Under the pieces are notes generated by a model. That model ran no database searches and was not told the DNA's origin. It saw nothing but the letters and a program-made list of their open reading frames with translations. From Oscillospiraceae bacterium (lineage in GTDB: Bacteria > Bacillota_A > Clostridia > Oscillospirales > Oscillospiraceae), in assembly GCA_024690695.1 (NCBI GenBank), contig JAILOS010000100.1, positions 1-7,576 on the forward strand: DNA of 7,576 nt. Direction: 5' to 3'. Position numbers and translations under genes: made by a program. Shown piece by piece: positions 1-5,256 of this stretch. Every line of letters starts with the position of its first letter. Position 1 is the stretch's first letter.

Positions 1-149
1 TGGGCGTCGGCGTCGGGGTCGGCGTCGGCGTCGGCGTGGGCGTAGGCGTCGGGGTTGGGGTCGGGGTCGGGGTTGGGGTCGGGGTCGGGGTCGGCGTAGT
101 CGTCACGCCCGGCGTCGGCGTCGGGGTCGGCGTCGGCGTGGGGGTGGGC
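1..149. repeat. Hexanucleotide tandem repeat encoding (Pro-Thr)n
   Basis: On the plus strand this is a run of 6-bp units of the form GGCGTC, GGGGTC, GGGGTT, GGCGTG or GGCGTA. On the minus strand they are codons for alternating Pro and Thr in the tail of the VanW-domain protein. One interruption near 95-109 encodes Gly-Val-Thr-Thr-Thr (residues 570-574). The repeat reaches the window's left edge, so its full length is unknown. Units are 6 bp, so gain or loss of units keeps the reading frame and would only change tail length. Confidence 0.95.
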
Positions 150-1816
150 GAAGGCTCCGGGCTCTCCTCGGGATCCTTGTCCTTGTCCTCGGGCCACTCG
201 ATGTCCTCCGGGTGCAGCTCGTAGCGGCTGTAGCCCTCGTCGATCTTATCGATCAGGTTGCCGTCCGCGTCGTAGAGGTAGCGCCAGGCGTAGGCGCCCC
301 AGGCCACCTGAACGTCGGGATACTCGCTGTCGTAGATCTCCCAGGCCACCGAGACGGGCTTGACGTACGTGCCGTCGACGTTGGTGCCCCAGATCTCGAT
401 CGTCAGCGAGCTCTCGCTGCGCTCGGCCCAGGCCTTGATGCGCACCGGGTAGTCGCGGTCGTTGACGAACTTGAAGTCCGGCCCGGGCCAGCTCACCGTG
501 GCGTCCAGGCCCTTGCGCAGATAGCCGACGGCGAAATAATGGGGCGACCGGTCGGTGACCTTGAGGTTCGCGCCCATGACGGCGTTGTACAGCGTGGAGG
601 AAACCTGGCAGATGCCGCCGCCGATCTGGCTGACAACCTGCCCGTTGTCGTAGGCGTCGGCGTATTCGAAGCCGGCCGCGGCCGTGCGCTCGCCGACGGT
701 GCCGTTGTAGGAGAACTCGTCGCCCGGCATCAGCACGACGCCGTTGAGCTTGTCGGCGGCCAGCGCGATGTTGTTCTTCCGGCCCGCGGTGCTGCCGCCG
801 TAATAGGTCGTGCAGGAGCCGAGGCTGTCGCGGAACAGGATCTCGCGGAGAGACTGCGCGGTGACCTCGGGATCCACGTAGCGCACCGGGATCGTGACGG
901 TCTCGGCGGCCTCGGCCGCGTCGTACAGGCGCTCGGCCTCGTCCACGTCGAACTCAAAGCCGCGCTCCTCGGGGATGATGCGGTCCTGCTCCGGGTCGTA
1001 GCGGGCGTCCTGCGGGGCCTTGCACAGCATCTCGTGCAGGGTCTGGAAGTTCGGCCTGGCCACGGCGCTGCGGTCGAAGCTGACCAGCAGCTCCTCGCGG
1101 CGCTGCAGCAGCGCGTTCTTCACCTGCTCGGTGAGGGCGCCGCGGTCGATGGTCATCTGGCCGCCGCCCTTGAGCATCGTCATCTCGCCCTTCTTCTCGT
1201 CGATCTCATAGCTGCCGGCGGCGGTGATCTCCTCGAAGCGGGTGCAGCCCTCGTCCACCTTGGCGCGGATATAGTCTTCGTTGAGGACGATCTCGCGCCG
1301 GCTCAGGTCCACGGAGCTGCTCATGCCGTCGAGATAGGCGCTGAGCGCCTCCATGTCGGTGCCGCCGTGGCCGTACTCGCAGGCGATGTCGACGATCTGC
1401 TCGGCCGTGATGCCGACGCCGGCCTCGAAGTAGTCCAGCTCAAAGCTCACGTCGGCCGGAAGGCGAACGACGAGCGTGCCGCCCTGCTGCTCGTTCCAGC
1501 CGCTCTCGGTGAGGGCCTGCAGCATTTCCTCCCGGGTCATGCCGCCGACCTCCAGATCGCCGATGACGACGTTGGGCAGGCTCTTGCCGTCGGTGTTCAG
1601 GCTGTGCCCGAAAATCACCATCGCGGCGCCGACGCCCATGCCGAGGACCACGATCGTCACCAGCGTGACCACCAGGGCGACCTTGAAGCGGCGCCTGCTC
1701 CCGGCTTTGGAGCTCTTTTTCTTCTTCGTCTTCGGCTCTTCCGCAGCTTCCCGCGGAGACGCGGCGGCCTCTTCGTTCAGCGGCTCGGACGCCGGATCAG
1801 TTTTTCTCTTTCTCAC
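1..1816 (-). CDS. VanW-domain membrane-anchored cell-surface protein with Pro-Thr repeat tail (3' end beyond window)
   Basis: The frame is open from a GTG at 1816-1814 to the left edge: 605 codons with no stop, so the C-terminus is missing. The start is well fixed, because an in-frame TGA lies 15 nt upstream with no ATG, TTG or other GTG between. Residues 1-45 are Lys/Arg/Glu-rich. Residues about 46-69 form one hydrophobic segment (an uncleaved anchor is likely), placing the rest outside. Residues about 80-330 contain the LPNVVIGDLEVGGMT-type start and later segments usual in YoaR-like proteins (PG_binding_4-like). Residues about 334-477 are a VanW domain: GDEFSYNGTVGER follows M363, QIGGGICQVSSTLYN begins at Q397 (Cys403), and W443 and W476 fall in its closing strands. 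From residue 557 the chain is almost pure Pro-Thr, probably a wall-spanning linker. No G5 domain, a frequent VanW partner, is seen in the visible part. The molecular function of VanW domains is not established; vancomycin resistance should not be inferred. The gene overlaps hemW by 4 nt. Confidence 0.93.
   Translation of the reverse strand, partial: MRKRKTDPASEPLNEEAAASPREAAEEPKTKKKKSSKAGSRRRFKVALVVTLVTIVVLGMGVGAAMVIFGHSLNTDGKSLPNVVIGDLEVGGMTREEMLQALTESGWNEQQGGTLVVRLPADVSFELDYFEAGVGITAEQIVDIACEYGHGGTDMEALSAYLDGMSSSVDLSRREIVLNEDYIRAKVDEGCTRFEEITAAGSYEIDEKKGEMTMLKGGGQMTIDRGALTEQVKNALLQRREELLVSFDRSAVARPNFQTLHEMLCKAPQDARYDPEQDRIIPEERGFEFDVDEAERLYDAAEAAETVTIPVRYVDPEVTAQSLREILFRDSLGSCTTYYGGSTAGRKNNIALAADKLNGVVLMPGDEFSYNGTVGERTAAAGFEYADAYDNGQVVSQIGGGICQVSSTLYNAVMGANLKVTDRSPHYFAVGYLRKGLDATVSWPGPDFKFVNDRDYPVRIKAWAERSESSLTIEIWGTNVDGTYVKPVSVAWEIYDSEYPDVQVAWGAYAWRYLYDADGNLIDKIDEGYSRYELHPEDIEWPEDKDKDPEESPEPSPTPTPTPTPTPTPGVTTTPTPTPTPTPTPTPTPTPTPTPTPTPTPTPTP
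51..90 (+). other. Potential G-quadruplex tract (seven GGGG runs)
   Basis: Seven runs of four G (51-54, 57-60, 63-66, 69-72, 75-78, 81-84, 87-90) are each separated by exactly two bases (TT or TC). This exceeds the usual four-run G-quadruplex motif with short loops. The G-rich strand is the template strand of the VanW-protein gene; the mRNA is the C-rich complement. Folding in the cell is inferred only. Confidence 0.6.
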
Positions 1817-3090
1817 GTTTCTTCGTCCTCACTGTGTAATTCGTGCTTGTATAACTCTTCAAACAGCTCTTCTTCGCTCTTGGGGATCAGGATCTTCTCC
1901 TCGGCCTCGTAGGCGTCGTTGAGCCAGGGGGTGGTCTCCATGCGGCCGCCGGCCTGTGCCTCGAGCAGGATGCCGATCAGCGTGTTGGAGATCAGAAAGC
2001 CCGGCACCGTGAAGCGCCAGCGGCCGTCCTTCTCCTCGGCCCAGCCCTTGTCTCGGAAGGCCTCGAGCGTGCGGCCGATGGGCCGCCAGTCGCTCTGGCA
2101 GCGCAGGCGGTATTCCCGCTCCTCGATGCCGCGGGTCGTGCGCATGCCCAGCATGACGTATTCCACCGAGCGCTCGAGCGGGTCGATCGTCTGGTATTCG
2201 TCGGTGATGCTGAGCTTGCGCTGGACGCCGCTGATATAGCGGCGCAGATCGCGCACGAAGCTGTAGCGCAGATTGCCCACCGAGGAGTGGGCGCCCGGGC
2301 CGAAGCCCATGTAGTCGTCGAGCCTCCAGTATTTCAGGTTGTGCCGCGACTCGAAGCCCGGCGCGCAAAAATTGGAGATCTCGTACTGCCTGTAGCCGTA
2401 GCGGTCGAGCATCTCGGCGGCGTAGCAGTACATATCCGCCTGCTCGTCCTCGTCCGGCAGGATCGGGGAGTTTTTGTACGCCTCGTACATCGGGGTGCCG
2501 GGCTCGAGCTTGAGCGCGTAGCAGGAGATGTGCTCCGGATGGAGCTCCACGACGCGCGCGAGCGTGTCGGCCCAGTTGCCCTTCGTCTGGCTCGGCAGGC
2601 CGTACATCACGTCGACGCTGACGTTGTCGAAGCCGGCCAGGCGCGCGTTGTGCACGGCCTTCTGCGCCTGCTGGAAGTTGTGCCGGCGGCCGATCAGCTT
2701 CAGCAGATCGTTGTCGCTGGCCTGCACGCCGATCGACAGGCGGTTCACGCCCTCGGCCCGCAGGAGCTTGAGCGCGTTGAGGCTGATGCTGTCGGGGTTG
2801 GCCTCCACGGTCACCTCGGCGTCCAGCCGCACGTTGCCGTTCATCTTGACCGCGTTGAACAGCTCGCAGATCCGGTCGGCCCCGTAGAAGCTCGGGGTGC
2901 CGCCGCCGAAGTACACGCTGTCCACCTCGTAGCGGCGGATGCTCGGCCCGGATTCCTCCAGATGCTCGAGCAGCGCGTTCTGATAGGCGGGGATCAGGCT
3001 CTCGCAGCCGGCGAGGGAGTAGAAGTCGCAGTAGCTGCACTTACTGGCGCAGAACGGGATGTGGATATAAATGCCCAGCGTCTGTTTCAC
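1813..3090 (-). CDS. hemW: HemW, radical-SAM heme chaperone (HemN-like family)
   Basis: This 425-residue protein starts at GTG 3090. It has the radical-SAM cluster motif CASKCSYCDF (Cys14, Cys18, Cys21 for the 4Fe-4S cluster binding S-adenosylmethionine). Phe23 occupies the place where true HemN coproporphyrinogen dehydrogenases carry a fourth Cys, which favours HemW. Other family signatures are GGGTPS (62-67), EANPDS (96-101), GVQ (121-123), DVMYGLP (160-166), HNLKYW (250-255) and GFGPGAHS (262-269). The HemN C-terminal domain spans roughly 300-379. HemW proteins bind heme and pass it to respiratory or other hemoproteins in the cytosol; many are misannotated as HemN. Usual length is about 380 residues; here an acidic, Glu-rich extension of about 45 residues (380-425) follows. 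The gene lies 31 nt downstream of htpG, and its TGA overlaps the GTG of the next gene, so translational coupling is likely. Confidence 0.95.
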   Translation of the reverse strand: MKQTLGIYIHIPFCASKCSYCDFYSLAGCESLIPAYQNALLEHLEESGPSIRRYEVDSVYFGGGTPSFYGADRICELFNAVKMNGNVRLDAEVTVEANPDSISLNALKLLRAEGVNRLSIGVQASDNDLLKLIGRRHNFQQAQKAVHNARLAGFDNVSVDVMYGLPSQTKGNWADTLARVVELHPEHISCYALKLEPGTPMYEAYKNSPILPDEDEQADMYCYAAEMLDRYGYRQYEISNFCAPGFESRHNLKYWRLDDYMGFGPGAHSSVGNLRYSFVRDLRRYISGVQRKLSITDEYQTIDPLERSVEYVMLGMRTTRGIEEREYRLRCQSDWRPIGRTLEAFRDKGWAEEKDGRWRFTVPGFLISNTLIGILLEAQAGGRMETTPWLNDAYEAEEKILIPKSEEELFEELYKHELHSEDEET

Positions 3091-3098
3091 AGGCTTTT

Positions 3099-3105
3099 CC
3101 TCTCT
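3099..3105 (-). promoter_or_regulatory. Ribosome binding site of hemW
   Basis: AGAGAGG lies on the minus strand, 8 nt before the GTG at 3090-3088. It decides the GTG start, which also gives the expected short N-terminus before the CxxxCxxC motif. Confidence 0.75.
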
Positions 3106-3121
3106 CTGTCGGGCGAGGCTG

Positions 3122-5032
3122 TCAGAACAGCCCGCCTACCTGCTCGGCGAAGGCGGCGGGATCCTCGATCTCGCAGCCGGCCATCAGCTCCGCCAGGCTC
3201 TCGAGGATCTTCGCCATCGAAGCCGCGCGCTCTTTGTCGCCGGAATCGAAGGCCTCCTTCAGCGCCTGCACGGCCTTGTGCTCCTCGTTGAGCTCCAGCA
3301 CGCGGTTGGCGCGCAGCTTGCGCATCTCCTCGCTCGGGCCGCGGCGGAAGTAGCGCTCCATCTCGAGCGTGATGCCGCCCTCGGTGGCCAGGCAGCAGGG
3401 CGCCGCGCTGAGCTTGCGGCTGAAGCGCGCGCTCACCACCGCACCGCCCAGCGACTCCTTGACGAAGTCGAGCAGCTCGCGGCTCTGCACCTCGCGCTCC
3501 TCGGCGGCCTTCTTCTCCTCCTCGCTGTCGAAGCCGAGATCGTCGGTGACGACGTTGCAGAAGCTCTTGCCGTCCTGGTCGTGCAGCGCCTCGAGCACCA
3601 CCTCGTCGAGCGGGCTCGTCAGATACAGGATCTCGTAGCCCTTCCGCTTGACCTGCTCGCACTGGGGCAGGCTCATCGCGCGCTTGAGGCTGTCGGACCC
3701 GGCGTAGTAGATGACCTTCTGGCTCTCGGGCATGTGCTCGACGTATTCCTTCAGCGTCACCTGCGTGTCCTCGGAGGTGTAGAAGATCAGCAGATCGCGG
3801 AGGAAATCCTTGTAGCGGCCGTACTCGTCGCAGACGCCGGCCTTGAGGTGCATGCCGAAATTGCGGTAGAACTCCTCGTACTTCGGCTTGTCCTCGCGCA
3901 GCAGCTTCTCCAGCTCGCCCTTGATCTTCTTTTCAAGGTTCTTGCCGATGAGCCGGAGCTGGCGGTCGTGCTGCAGAAGCTCGCGCGAAATGTTCAGCGA
4001 CAGGTCGGGCGAATCGACCACGCCCTTGACGAACTCGAAGTACTCGTTCACGAGCTTGTCGCATTTTTCCATGATCATCACGCCGTTGGAATAGAGCGTG
4101 ATGCCCCCCTTGTTGTCGCCGGCGAAGGCGTTCTCGTTCTCCTCGCCGGGGACGAAGAGCAGCGCCTTGTAAGACACGTTCCCGTCCGCGGAAACGCGGA
4201 TCAGCGCGCAGGGGTCCTTGCGGCCGCGGTTTTTCTCCTTGTACCAGGCGATGCAGTCGTCGTCGGTGACCTCGCTGCGGCTGCGCTGCCAGATCGGCAC
4301 CATCGAGTTGACGATCTCGTTTTCAACGACGGTCCTGTACTCGTATTTCGGCTTGCCCTCGTCGTCCTTTTCGCCGGTCTCCACGCGCTCCTGCCGCTCC
4401 ATGTCCATGCGGATCGGCCAGCGCACATAGTCGGAATACTTTTTGATCAGCGCCTTGAGCTTCCACTTCTCCAGGTAGGAGCCGAAGATCTCCTCCTCGG
4501 TGTCGGGCTTGAGGTGCATGACGACCTCGGTGCCGATCTCCTCCTTCTCCGCCGGCTCCACGCTGTAGCCCTCGGCGCCGCGGCTGGTCCATTTGACGCC
4601 GCTCTCGCCGGCCTTGCGCGTGAGCACGGTGACCTCGTCCGCGACCATGAAGGCGGAGTAGAAGCCCACGCCGAACTGGCCGATGATGGACAGGTCCTCG
4701 GCCTGCTCCGGGTTCATCTCGTCCTTGAAGCGCAGCGAGCCGCTGCGGGCGATCACGCCCAGGTTGCTCTCGGCCTCCTCGGCGCTCATGCCGACGCCGT
4801 TGTCGCGCACGGTGAGGGTGCGCGCCTCCTTGTCCGGAATCACGTCGATGCGGAAATCCTCGCGGTTGATCGCCTCGCCCCCCTCGGCGAGCGAGAGGTA
4901 GCAGCGCTTGTCGATCGCGTCGGACGCGTTGGAAATGATCTCGCGCAGAAAAATCTCCTTGTTGGTGTAAATGGAATTGATCATCAGGTCGAGCAGCTTC
5001 TTCGACTCGGCCTTGAACTGCTTTTTAGCCAT
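3122..5032 (-). CDS. htpG: Molecular chaperone HtpG (bacterial Hsp90)
   Basis: This 636-residue cytosolic ATP-dependent chaperone, a homodimer in the known family, remodels and matures client proteins and works with the DnaK system. The start is taken as ATG 5032, giving MAKKQFKAESKKLLDL, the usual HtpG N-terminus; an in-frame TTG at 5053 overlaps the SD sequence and is unlikely. The N-terminal GHKL ATPase (about 1-215) shows Glu31 and Asn35 in EIISNASDAID, DNGVGM (77-82) and GQFGVGFYSAFMV (118-130, the ATP lid end). The middle domain (about 230-490) has NISRELLQ with Arg350, matching the conserved catalytic-loop arginine. The C-terminal dimerisation domain contains the conserved NRVLELNEEHKAVQAL block. 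Length fits the family (E. coli is 624) and all key residues are present, so the protein should be active. It is the first gene of the minus-strand operon, ending in TGA. Confidence 0.98.
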   Translation of the reverse strand: MAKKQFKAESKKLLDLMINSIYTNKEIFLREIISNASDAIDKRCYLSLAEGGEAINREDFRIDVIPDKEARTLTVRDNGVGMSAEEAESNLGVIARSGSLRFKDEMNPEQAEDLSIIGQFGVGFYSAFMVADEVTVLTRKAGESGVKWTSRGAEGYSVEPAEKEEIGTEVVMHLKPDTEEEIFGSYLEKWKLKALIKKYSDYVRWPIRMDMERQERVETGEKDDEGKPKYEYRTVVENEIVNSMVPIWQRSRSEVTDDDCIAWYKEKNRGRKDPCALIRVSADGNVSYKALLFVPGEENENAFAGDNKGGITLYSNGVMIMEKCDKLVNEYFEFVKGVVDSPDLSLNISRELLQHDRQLRLIGKNLEKKIKGELEKLLREDKPKYEEFYRNFGMHLKAGVCDEYGRYKDFLRDLLIFYTSEDTQVTLKEYVEHMPESQKVIYYAGSDSLKRAMSLPQCEQVKRKGYEILYLTSPLDEVVLEALHDQDGKSFCNVVTDDLGFDSEEEKKAAEEREVQSRELLDFVKESLGGAVVSARFSRKLSAAPCCLATEGGITLEMERYFRRGPSEEMRKLRANRVLELNEEHKAVQALKEAFDSGDKERAASMAKILESLAELMAGCEIEDPAAFAEQVGGLF

Positions 5033-5069
5033 GACGGTAGTATATGCCTCCAAACAAAGATAATTTCAT
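5025..5069 (-). other. Possible 14-codon leader ORF overlapping the htpG start
   Basis: An ATG at 5069-5067 opens a frame reading MKLSLFGGIYYRHG and stopping at TAA 5027-5025, inside the second and third codons of htpG. The predicted transcription start (about 5069-5073) falls at or just before this ATG, so it would be nearly leaderless. The htpG SD sits inside it. It has no recognised family and may be chance; translation is inference. Confidence 0.2.
5047..5051 (-). promoter_or_regulatory. Ribosome binding site of htpG (long spacing)
   Basis: GGAGG on the minus strand lies 14 nt before ATG 5032, longer than the usual 5-10 nt. No start codon with better spacing would preserve the HtpG N-terminus, so ATG 5032 is kept. 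Confidence 0.6.
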
Positions 5070-5077
5070 GACTATAC

Positions 5078-5105
5078 ATTATAACACTTTTCTTTCCGAT
5101 TTCAA
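5078..5105 (-). promoter_or_regulatory. Sigma-A-type promoter of the htpG-hemW operon
   Basis: Read on the minus strand: -35 TTGAAA (5105-5100), 16-bp spacer, consensus -10 TATAAT (5083-5078) preceded by TG one base upstream (extended -10, TGTTATAAT). The expected start is near 5069-5073, giving a leader of roughly 40 nt. The local AT-richness stands out from the GC-rich surroundings. No CIRCE (HrcA) inverted repeat or CtsR-type heptamer repeat is visible around it. Confidence 0.8.
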
Positions 5106-5117
5106 CCGCCTCTTCGC

Positions 5118-5136
5118 TTCTTATGAATTCTTACGA
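5118..5136 (+). repeat. Short direct repeat TTCTTAYGA with 10-bp period
   Basis: TTCTTATGA (5118-5126) and TTCTTACGA (5128-5136) match in 8 of 9 positions, one helical turn apart, between the two divergent promoters and about 29 bp upstream of the plus-strand -35. It could be an activator site or chance. Confidence 0.3.
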
Positions 5137-5164
5137 TTTCCGCTTCCGGCGGCGCGGGTTGTTC

Positions 5165-5193
5165 TTGCGTTTTGCGCAAAAATACGGTAAAAT
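5165..5193 (+). promoter_or_regulatory. Predicted promoter of the Fe-S flavin oxidoreductase gene
   Basis: TTGCGT (5165-5170), a 17-bp spacer and TAAAAT (5188-5193) fit a sigma-A promoter. The start is expected at about 5200, leaving a leader of about 55 nt before ATG 5257. It diverges from the htpG promoter, with about 60 bp between the two -35 boxes. A perfect palindrome fills much of the spacer, suggesting repressor or activator control. Confidence 0.6.
5170..5181. promoter_or_regulatory. Candidate operator: perfect 12-bp palindrome in the promoter spacer
   Basis: TTTTGCGCAAAA is identical to its own reverse complement and sits between the -35 and -10 elements of the plus-strand promoter. 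A dimeric regulator bound here would block RNA polymerase or, as with MerR-type proteins, act across the spacer. No regulator gene is in the window. Confidence 0.4.
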
Positions 5194-5195
5194 AA

Positions 5196-5209
5196 GTGTG
5201 TATGCACAC
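5196..5209 (+). promoter_or_regulatory. Inverted repeat at the predicted transcription start
   Basis: GTGTG (5196-5200), a 4-nt centre TATG, then CACAC (5205-5209). As DNA it is a small dyad just downstream of the -10; as RNA it would be only partly transcribed if transcription starts near 5200. It overlaps the next palindrome by 2 nt. Confidence 0.3.
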
Positions 5210-5224
5210 GGCGCGGCGCGCCGT
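5208..5224. promoter_or_regulatory. Perfect 17-bp odd palindrome in the 5' leader
   Basis: ACGGCGCG (5208-5215), central G 5216, CGCGCCGT (5217-5224). The eight-base arms match exactly. It lies just downstream of the predicted start and about 20 nt before the SD, a classic operator position. As RNA it would form a GC-rich hairpin, but there is no following U-run, so it is not an intrinsic terminator. Confidence 0.45.
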
Positions 5225-5243
5225 TCCATCAACAATACGACAT

Positions 5244-5251
5244 GGAGAGAG
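5244..5251 (+). promoter_or_regulatory. Ribosome binding site of the oxidoreductase gene
   Basis: GGAGAGAG precedes ATG 5257 by 5 nt (8 nt from its GGAGA core). Another in-frame ATG at 5242 overlaps this SD and would add only five residues (MERVN), so ATG 5257 is preferred. Confidence 0.7.
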
Positions 5252-5256
5252 TGAAT

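Noticed and set aside
36..224. Plus-strand Gly-Val repeat protein
   Set aside because: It is the reverse-strand reading of the Pro-Thr coding repeat; it has no plausible start context and the minus frame continues through it as the VanW-protein tail.
1..1816. Vancomycin resistance determinant
   Set aside because: Only the VanW-type domain is present, in a membrane-anchored multi-domain protein; no vanA/B ligase, vanH, vanX or vanRS gene is in the window, and such VanW proteins are common in Firmicutes without resistance.
1814..3090. Calling the radical-SAM gene hemN (oxygen-independent coproporphyrinogen III dehydrogenase)
   Set aside because: The cluster motif is CxxxCxxCDF with Phe instead of the fourth Cys, and the HNLKYW and GFGPGAHS motifs fit HemW.
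3091..3121. Terminator or promoter between htpG and hemW
   Set aside because: The 31-nt gap holds only the hemW SD; no inverted repeat with a T-run and no -10/-35 pair is visible.
212..5071. Long plus-strand open frames opposite the VanW protein, hemW and htpG
   Set aside because: They have the same shadow composition (Ala, Val, Leu, His, Asp repeats) and no domain, while the minus strand encodes clearly recognised proteins throughout.
5033..5110. CIRCE or CtsR heat-shock operator, or the GAAAAGG-type element associated with Bacillus htpG
   Set aside because: No TTAGCACTC-type inverted repeat or tandem GGTCAAA is present; a GAAAAG-like string occurs only inside the promoter spacer, not downstream of the -10.
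5208..5224. Intrinsic terminator in the intergenic region
   Set aside because: The GC hairpin is not followed by a T-run on either strand and lies between a promoter and an SD.
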